64,000 bases of DNA from Planctomicrobium sp051466335 (GTDB lineage Bacteria; Planctomycetota; Planctomycetia; Planctomycetales; Planctomycetaceae): positions 806,001-870,000 of the forward strand of contig NZ_CP195793.1 in the NCBI RefSeq assembly GCF_051466335.1. Direction: 5' to 3'. Below the pieces are notes generated by a model. It saw nothing but the letters and a program-made list of their open reading frames with translations, did not search any database and was not told where the DNA came from. A program made the translations under genes and the position numbers. Of the stretch, positions 43,538-54,578 are shown in pieces (the stretch's first letter is position 1; the number at the start of each line of letters is the position of its first letter).

Positions 43538-43682
43538 GGTGGGAAATCCCGTGCTTTCATCAAAACTTGAACGTCTGAAACGCAACATCCGAAACGAACA
43601 CTCGAGTCTGATTCCCAACTGTCTTCGGGGATCGATCTCGGCAGACGTTTCGGATGACGAACTTCCAGAACTGAAACAGCTG

Positions 43683-44402
43683 TTAGGCTGCAATTTCTTC
43701 CAGCGATTGAATGCGTCCTTCGCAAAGACGTACAATTCGTCCCGCCTGCCCAGCAATCGCGTCATCATGGGTCACCATGATAATAGTCAGGGCTTCGGTC
43801 TCATTCAACTTGTGCAGGACGTTCATGATTTCCTGACCGGTCCGCGAATCGAGATTGCCGGTCGGTTCATCGGCCAGAAGAACCGAAGGTCGGCCAGCCA
43901 GTGAACGTGCGATCGCTGCCCGCTGCATCTCTCCCCCGGAAAGTTCCGAGGGGCGATGGCGGATTCTGTGGGAGAGTCCCACTTTTTCAATTATTTCCAA
44001 GCCCTGCTCACGCAGTTCTTTTCTTTTTCTCCAGTACTCGAACATGGAGTAACGGATCATCAGCGGAGAAAGGACATTCTCCAAAAGAGTCAGTTCGGGC
44101 AAAAGATGGTAAAACTGAAAAACAAATCCAAAAACGTTGTTTCGCAGTTCATCCCGTGTTGCCACCGGAAGTTGGTCGATCCGCGCTCCATCCAACCAGA
44201 TTTCACCCTGATCAGGTTCGTCCAGAAGACCTAACAGGTGCATGAGCGTGCTTTTTCCGGAACCGGACTGACCGACAATCGACAAAAACTCGCCGCGATG
44301 GACGGAGATATCAACTCCCCGTAACACCGGAACCTTGTGCTCTCCTTTTCTGTAGGCTTTGTCTACAGCCTTGGCACAAAGATGAGGAAGTCGATTCTGC
44401 AT
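43683..44402 (-). CDS. lolD: ABC transporter ATP-binding protein, LolD-like
   Basis: A 239-residue ABC ATPase of the MacB/LolD group. Walker A is GQSGSGKST, the signature is LSGGEMQR, Walker B is VLLADEPTGNLD, and the switch histidine is in VTHDD. The insertion YSMFEYWRKRKELREQG after ENVLSPLMIRY is longer than in E. coli LolD. It would power the adjacent LolC/E-like permease in releasing lipoproteins from the inner membrane. ATG 44402 is chosen; ATG 44429 is possible. It follows the permease gene by 133 bp on the same strand. Confidence 0.9.
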   Translation of the reverse strand: MQNRLPHLCAKAVDKAYRKGEHKVPVLRGVDISVHRGEFLSIVGQSGSGKSTLMHLLGLLDEPDQGEIWLDGARIDQLPVATRDELRNNVFGFVFQFYHLLPELTLLENVLSPLMIRYSMFEYWRKRKELREQGLEIIEKVGLSHRIRHRPSELSGGEMQRAAIARSLAGRPSVLLADEPTGNLDSRTGQEIMNVLHKLNETEALTIIMVTHDDAIAGQAGRIVRLCEGRIQSLEEIAA

Positions 44403-44535
44403 GGAAATTGTCCGCTGGATGGTCAACATGGATGGCTCAATCTCGTCTACAGAAACTTCGAATTCAGTACGGAGACTCAGGTCTCACACCAGAACATGAG
44501 AGTAGAGCCACTCTCTGGAACAACAGTATTCAGGG

Positions 44536-46182
44536 TCAGTCCTGACGCAGGGCACGGACTGGATGCAATGCTGCCGCCCGTCGAGCGGGGAGTACGCTGG
44601 CGAGTACTGCAATGATCATTGCCCCAGCAGCAACCCATGCCACCATCGATGGATGAACTGCCGTTGGAATCTCATGGAAGTAGTAAATCGATTCGTCGAA
44701 AACTTTATGCCCTGTCACCATTGAGAGAACTTCTTCAATCTCGTTGATGTAGTGCACAAACAATAATCCAAGCACGACTCCGGCCCCGCTTCCAACGACT
44801 CCCAACGAGAGTCCGTAAGAGAGGAAGATCATCATAATCCCGCGGGAACTCGCTCCGAGCGCTTTGAGAATTCCAATGTCGCGGGTCTTCTCGACGACGA
44901 TCATGAAGAAGATCGCCAGAATACCGAATCCAGCAACGGTGATGATGAGGAACAGGAGCACGTTGAGAATGGCAGACTCGACCGCCACCGCTTCGAGAAG
45001 TGGACCTTGCTTCTGCTCCCAGGTTCGAACCTGAAAATATCCGCTCAGACCCTGACTCAGGCGGCGAACCACTTCTTGAGCGTCCCGGTAGTCTTTGAGT
45101 TTGATCTGTAACGTAGTGACTGCCCCCTTCTTCCAGTCGAGGTTCTCTCGAGGGCGACTTGGATCGGGACCTGACAGCATGCCGCGAACGTACTGCAATT
45201 CATCGAGGTTGCAGAAAACAAGGTTGGAATCGTATTCACTCATTCCGCTCTTGAAGACGTCAACGATTGTGGCCTTGAACGCTGCGGGTTCTGGCTGACC
45301 CGCTTTAATTGTGGTCAACACCACGTCCTGACCGGGCTTGGCCATATGCATGGTGCGAGTTTTGTCAGTCCCCGTTTCTTTGTAAGGGAAACTGATCAGG
45401 CCACTGCCGACATAGATTCTTGCTGGCAAGGGATCTTCAGGATTTTTGGTCTCAACGGCCAATGGATTCGTCCCTTGGAACGGATCATCAAAGATGCTGT
45501 TGGCGTCGTCTTCGACCGAATTTCCTGTCGCCAACTGAACTCCGTCCTCAACGGCGAGTTCTTCGAGTTGGAATCCGTTTTTGTTGACGATTGATGGCTG
45601 AACGCCGTCTGCTGAATACGGTTTGGCTGCAGACTGATAGCTGCGGCCATATTCTTCGAATTGCTGTGCTCGCACCCATTCTGAACGGTAGGTCAATGCT
45701 TCCTTGGTCAGCGACCAATCGAGTGGGGAGTCCATTGCACGCAGTGGATTCCGGACAACGACATCGTCCTCAGTCATGGTTTGACGACTTTGGAGGTATT
45801 GCGCCAGTGGACTCACTGCGTTTTTGGATTCAGGGTCGATCCCTACGAGTGTGACCAGCCGGTAGACGTCTCGTCCCATCCAGCGGAAACTCATCATGCC
45901 GTAGATTTCGACAGTCGGAGTCAATGCCTGAATGTAGTCGCCAGCGAGAGCATCGACTTCTTTCAGAAGGCTCTCGGTGTCAGTCGTGCCATCCATGCTG
46001 GTCGTTTCGACCATCACGTCGCCCAGTGTCGCATGAATTCTCTCGCGCATCTGGCTGCTGAAACCAGACATCACGCTATTGACGACAATCATCGTCGCCA
46101 CACCCAACGTCACGCTGATCACGCTTGCGAGCGCAATAAACCGGGTTCGTAGGTAGCGATTCGCGATCAAAAATTTGTACAT
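44536..46182 (-). CDS. ABC transporter permease, LolC/LolE-like (FtsX family)
   Basis: A 548-residue permease: TM1 after YKFLIANRYLRTRFIALASV, a large periplasmic domain (about 45-410), then three C-terminal helices (LNVLLFLIITVAGFGILAIF; IMMIFLSYGLSLGVVGSGAG; MVAWVAAGAMIIAVLASVLP) ending in PARRAAALHPVRALRQD. The periplasmic domain is larger than in E. coli LolC/E (about 400 aa total). With the LolD-like ATPase it would form a homodimeric lipoprotein-release or MacB-like transporter. AAAGGA is 6 nt before ATG 46182, favouring it over ATG 46188. Upstream is the NuoM-like gene. Confidence 0.9.
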   Translation of the reverse strand: MYKFLIANRYLRTRFIALASVISVTLGVATMIVVNSVMSGFSSQMRERIHATLGDVMVETTSMDGTTDTESLLKEVDALAGDYIQALTPTVEIYGMMSFRWMGRDVYRLVTLVGIDPESKNAVSPLAQYLQSRQTMTEDDVVVRNPLRAMDSPLDWSLTKEALTYRSEWVRAQQFEEYGRSYQSAAKPYSADGVQPSIVNKNGFQLEELAVEDGVQLATGNSVEDDANSIFDDPFQGTNPLAVETKNPEDPLPARIYVGSGLISFPYKETGTDKTRTMHMAKPGQDVVLTTIKAGQPEPAAFKATIVDVFKSGMSEYDSNLVFCNLDELQYVRGMLSGPDPSRPRENLDWKKGAVTTLQIKLKDYRDAQEVVRRLSQGLSGYFQVRTWEQKQGPLLEAVAVESAILNVLLFLIITVAGFGILAIFFMIVVEKTRDIGILKALGASSRGIMMIFLSYGLSLGVVGSGAGVVLGLLFVHYINEIEEVLSMVTGHKVFDESIYYFHEIPTAVHPSMVAWVAAGAMIIAVLASVLPARRAAALHPVRALRQD

Positions 46183-46361
46183 GCGCATTCCTTTGCATTT
46201 GGCGTCCTTGCCATCGGCCGGGAGTTTAGGTCGATTCCGGAAATGCGTCGAGGCGAATTCTGCCGGTTCTATCGCTTTTTTTGCTGGACGCGATTACTTC
46301 GAAATACCTCGCAATAAGAAATCCGTTCTCTTTTTAGGAAAAGAACTTGTGGAGAGACCGT

Positions 46362-47951
46362 CTATTCAGAGAAGAGGACTTGCGCTGGAATGATGAATGC
46401 GAACGCAAGAGCAATTCCCGCCCAGAAAATGAACAGGGAGTACTGGAATGCTGTAAAACAGAGGCTCGCTTTGGCGTCAGAAGATTGAAGCTGTTCACGG
46501 AGTGGCTGAGGATGTTCAGGCAAATGCAGGTCTCCACTTCCGAGTTGCCTGAACAATCTGAGTAGTCCAGCTACTGCGAGGAGATTGGAAATCAGGACGA
46601 CCCATCGCAGCGCTGCTCCTCCACTGGTCCCGATTCCTTCCAACGAAATCATTGCGCTCCAGGCTTGAGCAAAGCCTGTCACTCCCGGTGTCAGCGTGAG
46701 AGTCAGGCAACACAGGAGGAGCGTGGGCGGCAGCCAAGGTGCGATCGCATTCAAGCCTTGATAGCGGACTAATTCGGTACTTCGGAATCGCTCTGTGATT
46801 GTCGAGACTGTGACACTGAGCAGAATGAGCGAAGCAATCTCCCCGATGACTAACCCTGACAGAAGTGCTCCGATCGCATCCGGAATCGCGATCACAGAAA
46901 TCAACGTGATCTGCTGTGTCCAGATCACGGTATTGCTGAGAATCTCTGGCAGTTGAGCATGGGAGAACATCATCAGTGCGACGAAGGACGCACCCGAAAC
47001 CGTGATGTAAAGAGCCCAGTTTCCGAAGTTCTTCACGGCTTCCGGATCCAGCTCCATCAGTGTGCTGACCCCTACGAACAGCAGCACTTTGCTCCATACG
47101 AGAATCCAGATTCGATCTTGGAGATGCGATGAAGCATTGACTTCGGAGAACCACAAATGAAATGGAAAGCAACCCGAGGCGATTGCGAGGCCGAGTATCC
47201 AGATGAGCGATGGCAGCTCGCGATACTCACCCCAAAGTTCGGTCGCAGCTGGATGCAATTGAAATGCAGTCTGAATTCGACTGGCCAGCTCAAAAATAGT
47301 TGCTTTCGTCTCTCCCGGTGCCGCGACAGGGACGGATTGAATCATTGATGCGCTCGATGAGAACATCGCAAGACTGGCCCCCATGAGTATCAGGCCGATC
47401 ACCTGCATTACAAGAAATACATTGGCAGATCGTCGACGGTGCTGAATCCCGGACGTAGCCACCGAGAGTGAGATCAGAATCGCGGTGAAGAAACCGCTCG
47501 AGAGCAGTGTTCCGAAATCGTCACCAACAATGAACAGGCTGACGAGCGAGGCAATCAGGAGATTCAATGACGTCCGTTGTGACGTGTTCACCGGGGAACG
47601 TGAGAATAGCTGAGTAGTGACGCCGACCCACGGAAGGACTGCAATCAGCAACGCAGAGTCGCTTGTTAACCTCCACGAAATTCGATCCGCCCACTGATGT
47701 CCGGGTTGCGGAGAACGCAGCTGCCACTCAATCGTAATTGCGTTATCGAAATCTTCCAAAGCAGGCAGTAGTTGTGCTTCCCTGAGCAGCACCAGCCCGG
47801 TCAATGCCAGAAGGCCATAGACAACAACTGAAAGACGTGCGGCGACTTTTGGGCACCGCTGGAGCAGTAGAAAGACTATTGCCGCAGCCAGAGCAGGGAA
47901 GAGCAATTGGAACAGCAACAAGTATGGTACAAGGTGCTGTGTCAGTTGCAT
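46362..47951 (-). CDS. NuoM/NuoL-like proton-conducting membrane protein, orphan
   Basis: A 529-residue, very hydrophobic protein with roughly 13-14 membrane segments of the complex I/Mrp antiporter (Proton_antipo_M) superfamily. The segment SGCFPFHLWFSEVNASSH matches the FPLHTWLPDAH region of NuoL/M, and K288 in WILVWSKVLLFVGVS aligns with the essential membrane lysine. Similarity is remote otherwise. No other complex I, Mrp or DabA (DUF2309) gene is in the window. It may be a DabB-like partner of a DUF2309 protein encoded elsewhere, or a Nuo paralogue. It lies 179 bp upstream of the LolC/E-like gene, same strand. Confidence 0.75.
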   Translation of the reverse strand: MQLTQHLVPYLLLFQLLFPALAAAIVFLLLQRCPKVAARLSVVVYGLLALTGLVLLREAQLLPALEDFDNAITIEWQLRSPQPGHQWADRISWRLTSDSALLIAVLPWVGVTTQLFSRSPVNTSQRTSLNLLIASLVSLFIVGDDFGTLLSSGFFTAILISLSVATSGIQHRRRSANVFLVMQVIGLILMGASLAMFSSSASMIQSVPVAAPGETKATIFELASRIQTAFQLHPAATELWGEYRELPSLIWILGLAIASGCFPFHLWFSEVNASSHLQDRIWILVWSKVLLFVGVSTLMELDPEAVKNFGNWALYITVSGASFVALMMFSHAQLPEILSNTVIWTQQITLISVIAIPDAIGALLSGLVIGEIASLILLSVTVSTITERFRSTELVRYQGLNAIAPWLPPTLLLCCLTLTLTPGVTGFAQAWSAMISLEGIGTSGGAALRWVVLISNLLAVAGLLRLFRQLGSGDLHLPEHPQPLREQLQSSDAKASLCFTAFQYSLFIFWAGIALAFAFIIPAQVLFSE

Positions 47952-48254
47952 GATCGATCGACGCTACCGGGAATTGTGTTGATCTGGATCATCTCAAAAT
48001 AATCGTCCGGGCGACAGAACACAATTCGCGACCGCTGAGACTTATTCCGGCGGGGGATGGATTTCCATGGTGGTCGGAATGGACTCGATCATGGTCTCGC
48101 CTGCGTTCACTGATCGTGTCGCAGGAATCTGACCTCATGGAGGCAGTTCTTAAACTGCAAAAAAGGAAGCCCGAGAAAAGTTCTCGGGCTTCCGGTGCAT
48201 TGGCAGGTCAATTTCAAATCACATTCACAGGGAAGTGAAATGAACTTTCACTGA
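47952..48254. other. 303-bp region between fusA and the NuoM-like gene
   Basis: It contains the fusA terminator (48165-48193) and about 210 bp that should hold the promoter of the NuoM-like gene. No other element is recognised. Confidence 0.5.
48165..48193 (-). terminator. Intrinsic terminator of fusA
   Basis: A perfect 13-bp stem GGAAGCCCGAGAA / TTCTCGGGCTTCC with a 3-nt loop, followed on the minus strand by TTTTTT, 62 bp after the EF-G stop codon. This is a clear rho-independent terminator. Confidence 0.92.
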
Positions 48255-50387
<2,133 letters not shown>

Positions 50388-51042
50388 GTCGCTACCAGTT
50401 GGGAAAAGAAAGTAGAGAATTTCATTATGCGGATTACTGCTTTACAGAAATCCCATTAACCGCTTACTCGCGGTACAAAGCGATGCCAGCAAACTGCCTC
50501 CTTCCCCTCACTGTACGTGAAGGAAAGCGGCTAACCCCGAACAGCTCGAATAGGGTTCTGCATGCTGACTAGTCCTGTTCTTAAAGCTCCGGCTGCTTTT
50601 CGGTGATTTGAAACCACATCAAGAAAGTAGCGGAATCCCTGTGTCGGTCAAAAGACTGAGCACTTCTCGTTTATCACGCGAGATCACTTCGACCGGCACA
50701 ACGTTGAGATGCGTCTTACGAAGAGTCAACCAACGGATTTTAGCAGTTCTCATGCCACACCGTCAGCGATGACAATGCAAATTTATCGCAGTATCCCACT
50801 TTTTGACCCCTCGATCATAGGAGACTCGACGGGACAGGAAAAGAGCGATTCAATAAAAACTTAGTTTGCCTATGCTGACGTATCAGCCACAACTCCCGAC
50901 CCGTTCATCGCTGGAAATGTATAGGGGCTGTAACTGCAGTCCGTAAAACGATTTAATTGCAGCTCGCGAGTTCTGTGGTGTGCAGTGCTTCAGTTTCTCA
51001 AATTTGCTAACTGAACTCCACTCCATTCGCACGCCATAGCGG
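50388..51042. other. 655-bp region between P450 and fusA
   Basis: It lies upstream of fusA on the minus strand and downstream of the P450 gene, so it should hold the fusA promoter and leader and the P450 transcript end. I see no tRNA, strong terminator or convincing frame; the longest minus-strand frame here (50883-51125) overlaps the P450 3' end and looks spurious. Confidence 0.5.
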
Positions 51043-52467
51043 TCAGGCGACTCGCAATTTCCCGCGAGACTTGGAAGGAAGGTCCACGATATCGTGAATG
51101 GAACCTGTGACAATGCGGGATTCAAAGTGCCCGTTATGCTCGGCGAGTTGAACCGGAACAGGGGTCACCGGAAATAACATGGTCGACAGAATGCTCGCGT
51201 TGACGTCTGCATCCTGTTGAAGGGTCATTTTGAACTGGTTGAGAATCATCGGAAGTGAAATTTTCAGCTGCATCATTCCGAGGGCCGCTCCAACACACAT
51301 TCGGGGACCAGCGCCGAACGGGAAATAGGCGTACGGAGAAGGGCTGATCGTTTCCCAACGCTCAGGGATGAATCGCTTCGCCTGAGGATAAAGATTCTCC
51401 ATGTGATGGGTGATGAACTGGCTGAAGATGACTGTCGACCCGCGCTGCAGGTTGAACGGGCCAAGCTGGAGTGGTTCTGCAGCAACTCGCAGGGAATACG
51501 CGCTCGCTGGGAGAATTCGCATGCTTTCCCGGAGGACCGAATCGAGGTAAGTCATCGATTCGAGATCTTCCTGACGAGGTGCTCCGCCGGCCAGGGTCTC
51601 ATTTAACTCACGATGGAGTTTGGCCATGATTTCTGGGTGCTGTGCCAAAAGGAACAGCGTCCAGGTCAATGTATGAGCGGACGTCAGATGGGCTGCGCCG
51701 AACAAGAGGACGATGTGTCCGATCAACTGGTCATCAGTCACACCTGCTTCTTGCTCATGAGCGCGAATCAGAAGTGACAAAACGTCGAATCCGAGTTTCC
51801 CGCTTCGACGGATCGCGATCATTTCCTGGACCGCTTCTTCCAGCTCTTCCGCTGCCCTCAGAAGTTCATCGTAGAGTGCGCCGGTCTGGTCATCTGAGAA
51901 GAATGCAGAAGGACCGACCTTGTGATTGAGGGCAACCCATCGCTCTGTCAGTTCACCGACCCGGAATGCCAATTCGGGAATATCGATTCCAAACAGAATC
52001 GAACTAGTGAGCTGGAGCATGTAATGGGTCATGTCTGCTGCGAGATCACGAACCTGACCTGGCCTCCAGTCTGCCATTGCCTGCTGACTGATGCTTACAA
52101 CGGTGTCGTGGTATGCTGATACGGCGCGCTTCTGGAACGGACCCATCACTATGCGACGGTGTTGTTTATGGCTTTCGCCATTCATCGTGAGGAGGCCACT
52201 TGTGACGCGTCTTTGGGCGGATTTTCTCGGTCCTCGAATCGCAAAAAACTGCGAGTGAAAATGCTGAGAATCCGATAGCACCTGCTTCGTATAATTTGGA
52301 CCGAATACGAAGTGCAATCGTTGCGAGTTTTCTTCGATGGCAGCAATTTCACCAAATTCAGCGTGAAGCTGCGTCATGCAGCGCGCCGGATCGTCGGCGA
52401 AATCGGCGATTCGACCACTTTTGACAGGCAATGGTGGGTTCATTGAGGAGATCGAGAGGTTTGTCAT
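51043..52467 (-). CDS. Cytochrome P450
   Basis: A roughly 474-residue P450 monooxygenase-family protein. The heme-binding loop FPFGAGPRMCVG gives the thiolate ligand C391, the K-helix ExxR is RESMR, and the meander has FIPERW. The I-helix reads LLFGAAHLTSAHTLTW: the threonine is present but the acidic residue of the usual AGxE/DTT is replaced by Leu, which may alter oxygen activation. No N-terminal membrane anchor is evident, so a soluble enzyme is likely; substrate and redox partner are unknown. The frame is open to 52779; ATG 52467 (GGATG upstream) or 52476 is the likely start. It is divergent from the phosphoesterase gene. Confidence 0.93.
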   Translation of the reverse strand: MTNLSISSMNPPLPVKSGRIADFADDPARCMTQLHAEFGEIAAIEENSQRLHFVFGPNYTKQVLSDSQHFHSQFFAIRGPRKSAQRRVTSGLLTMNGESHKQHRRIVMGPFQKRAVSAYHDTVVSISQQAMADWRPGQVRDLAADMTHYMLQLTSSILFGIDIPELAFRVGELTERWVALNHKVGPSAFFSDDQTGALYDELLRAAEELEEAVQEMIAIRRSGKLGFDVLSLLIRAHEQEAGVTDDQLIGHIVLLFGAAHLTSAHTLTWTLFLLAQHPEIMAKLHRELNETLAGGAPRQEDLESMTYLDSVLRESMRILPASAYSLRVAAEPLQLGPFNLQRGSTVIFSQFITHHMENLYPQAKRFIPERWETISPSPYAYFPFGAGPRMCVGAALGMMQLKISLPMILNQFKMTLQQDADVNASILSTMLFPVTPVPVQLAEHNGHFESRIVTGSIHDIVDLPSKSRGKLRVA

Positions 52468-52857
52468 GTCTGGCATCCATGCCGTCGATGTAATATTGGG
52501 AGGTCTAGGTAAACAATAGCTTATATTGATACCTTCCAAATGCCCTGATGCAACACCTGAGATTCCCGAAATGAAAACATAAAGTACATCTTTGGGGAGG
52601 ATAGAACGTTTCCGTCTATCGTAGAAGTCGAATTTTAGGGATTCTGAGGCTTGTGGAACGCCGTTGAATAACGCAGGCTTCCTATCTTCTGCGGATTCTG
52701 TCGGAAAAGTTACAAAAATTCTCGATGATGAGTGAAGGCGCCGCTCGATCCTCCCCACCCTCCAGAGATCTACTACCATCTCTCACTTCCGACTTCTATT
52801 ATTGTGAAGCCGTCGGGCCGCCCCTTTCTCCAGAAACGATGAATCGAGGATCACGCA
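52468..52857. other. 390-bp divergent intergenic region
   Basis: It lies between the P450 (minus) and phosphoesterase (plus) genes. The P450 frame stays open through most of it, but the encoded extension has no family similarity, so I treat it as regulatory. A GAGGA 8 nt before the phosphoesterase GTG is the only clear element. Confidence 0.45.
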
Positions 52858-53670
52858 GTGGAATTAGCCCGGGAAATATCAGGTCCGGTTGCTGTAATCG
52901 GCGATGTTCATGGGCAAGTGCACCAGTTGGAATGTGTTCTTCAACAACTCAAGGCACTTCCGGATTACGAACGACGCTGGATCGTTTTTATTGGAGATCT
53001 GGTCGATCGTGGACCGAATCCGCAAGGTTCGATGGAACTCGTGTTGGAAACTCTCCGTGACCATGAACGAACCACTGTCGTTTGTGGAAACCACGAGTAC
53101 GCGATGGCCGCGGCTTTGAAGTTCGTTGATACGCCTGAGTACTGCGACTGGGCCAATCGCTGGCTGGACCACTACGGTTGCCAAACGACATTTCGCTCAT
53201 ATGGTGTCCAGAATTATACGAATCTTGCGGAACTGAGAGACGCTGTGCCTGATGCACACCGGGATCTTCTCTCAGATCTCCCTTGGTGCGTCGAACATCC
53301 TGAGTACTTCTTTGTTCACGCCGGACTCGATCCATCCACGCCTTTTGCGCTTCAGAGAGACATTCTCAGGGATCGCGACCTGACACTCACTCGTCCACAA
53401 TGGCTTTGTTCGAAAAGCCTGACGTTTCAGAACCCTCCGCGCGATTGCACCAGCGTTGTGGTTTCAGGGCATGTCAGAGTCCCCAAAGTGACTTTCGGCC
53501 CAAAACGACTCTTGATCGACACCACTGGTGGAGAGTCCGGTCCTTTGAGCTGCGTCCTGCTCCCTGAAAACCAAATCATTCATTCCGATCTCGACCGTGC
53601 TCCAGAGTTTACTGTCTGGCCTACCAACGATGGCGCAGCCCCAAAGAAAAAGCGGGGCTGGTTCTGGTAA
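52858..53670 (+). CDS. Metallophosphoesterase, serine/threonine phosphatase PP2A-like
   Basis: A 270-residue calcineurin-like phosphoesterase with the complete metal-binding set: GDVHGQ (residue about 17), GDLVDRGPNP (about 46), GNHEYA (about 79), later histidines in FFVHAGLD and VVSGHVRVP. The layout matches bacterial PrpA/ApaH-type protein phosphatases or Ap4A hydrolases. It likely dephosphorylates proteins or nucleotides in the cytosol. The start is GTG 52858 with GAGGA 8 nt upstream; no ATG fits before the GDVHG motif. It precedes the SGNH hydrolase gene by 118 bp. Confidence 0.92.
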   Translation: MELAREISGPVAVIGDVHGQVHQLECVLQQLKALPDYERRWIVFIGDLVDRGPNPQGSMELVLETLRDHERTTVVCGNHEYAMAAALKFVDTPEYCDWANRWLDHYGCQTTFRSYGVQNYTNLAELRDAVPDAHRDLLSDLPWCVEHPEYFFVHAGLDPSTPFALQRDILRDRDLTLTRPQWLCSKSLTFQNPPRDCTSVVVSGHVRVPKVTFGPKRLLIDTTGGESGPLSCVLLPENQIIHSDLDRAPEFTVWPTNDGAAPKKKRGWFW

Positions 53671-53788
53671 CGGGACAGGGGACGCTGTCATATCGACGAA
53701 ATTGATTCCGTTCGGGAATCTCATCACAATGAGTTTCCGAGTTCGTGAGTGACCCCTTTCCAAATGTCCCCACCATCGAGGATGAGAC

Positions 53789-54553
53789 ATGTCGACGACC
53801 CGTCGCAATTTTCTGACGACTTCATTTGTTACAGGAACATCAGCCCTCGCCGCCGGTCTCGCTGTAACGCAGCCATCGTTGGCTGCTGAATCCCATTACG
53901 GGCTGATCCAGCCAGGAAGCACCATCCTTTTTCAGGGAGACTCAATTACCGATGCGGGGCGGAGCAGAGAGACTGCAGGGACTCCGAACATCGCTTCCAC
54001 GATGGGTGGAGGATACGCGAGTATGGCAGCGGCTCACCTGCTGGTGGACCACGCAGATTCAGAACTCAAAATCTTCAATCGTGGGATCAGTGGTAACAAG
54101 GTTCCAGACCTTGCTGCGCGGTGGGATGCCGACTGCTTGGCTCTGAAGCCGGACGTACTGAGCATCCTGATCGGAGTGAACGATATCTGGCACAAGCGGA
54201 ACGGAAATTACCAGGGAACACTCGAATCTTACGAGACAGGTTACCGCGAACTGCTGAAACGCACTTTCGATCAGCTTCCGGATCTTAAGCTGGTCATCTG
54301 CGAACCCTTTGTACTGAAATCCGGAGCGGTCGACGACTCGTGGTTCCCAGAATTCGATGGTTACCGCGAAGTGGCTAAAAAGATTGCAGAAGAATTCAAA
54401 GCTGTGTTCGTTCCGTTCCAGTCGCATTTCGACAATGCCATCTCCTTTGCCGAAGCAAAACACTGGGCAGGGGACGGAGTTCACCCGAGTCCGTTTGGCT
54501 CTGCTCTGATGGCCCATGAATGGGTTCGAGCAGTCGCTCATGCGAAGAAGTAG
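53789..54553 (+). CDS. SGNH/GDSL-family hydrolase, Tat-exported
   Basis: A 254-residue secreted esterase. The N-terminus TTRRNFLTTSF followed by a hydrophobic stretch is a twin-arginine signal, cleaved near SLAAES. SGNH blocks are present: FQGDSITDAG (nucleophile Ser), the glycine in NRGISGNKV, IGVNDIW (Asn) and GDGVHPSPFG (Asp/His). It probably removes acyl or acetyl groups from a polysaccharide or similar ester outside the cytoplasm. GAGGA is 6 nt before the ATG. It is convergent with the hybrid histidine kinase gene, with 25 bp between stops. Confidence 0.94.
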   Translation: MSTTRRNFLTTSFVTGTSALAAGLAVTQPSLAAESHYGLIQPGSTILFQGDSITDAGRSRETAGTPNIASTMGGGYASMAAAHLLVDHADSELKIFNRGISGNKVPDLAARWDADCLALKPDVLSILIGVNDIWHKRNGNYQGTLESYETGYRELLKRTFDQLPDLKLVICEPFVLKSGAVDDSWFPEFDGYREVAKKIAEEFKAVFVPFQSHFDNAISFAEAKHWAGDGVHPSPFGSALMAHEWVRAVAHAKK

Positions 54554-54578
54554 AAATTGATCTGAGTCCGCAGCGATT

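Noticed and set aside
43538..43768. N-terminal extension of IlvE
   Set aside because: It would overlap the LolD-like gene and adds sequence not found in the aminotransferase family.
52477..52779. Upstream extension of the P450 frame
   Set aside because: No P450-like or membrane-anchor sequence; a start at 52467 or 52476 gives a normal length.
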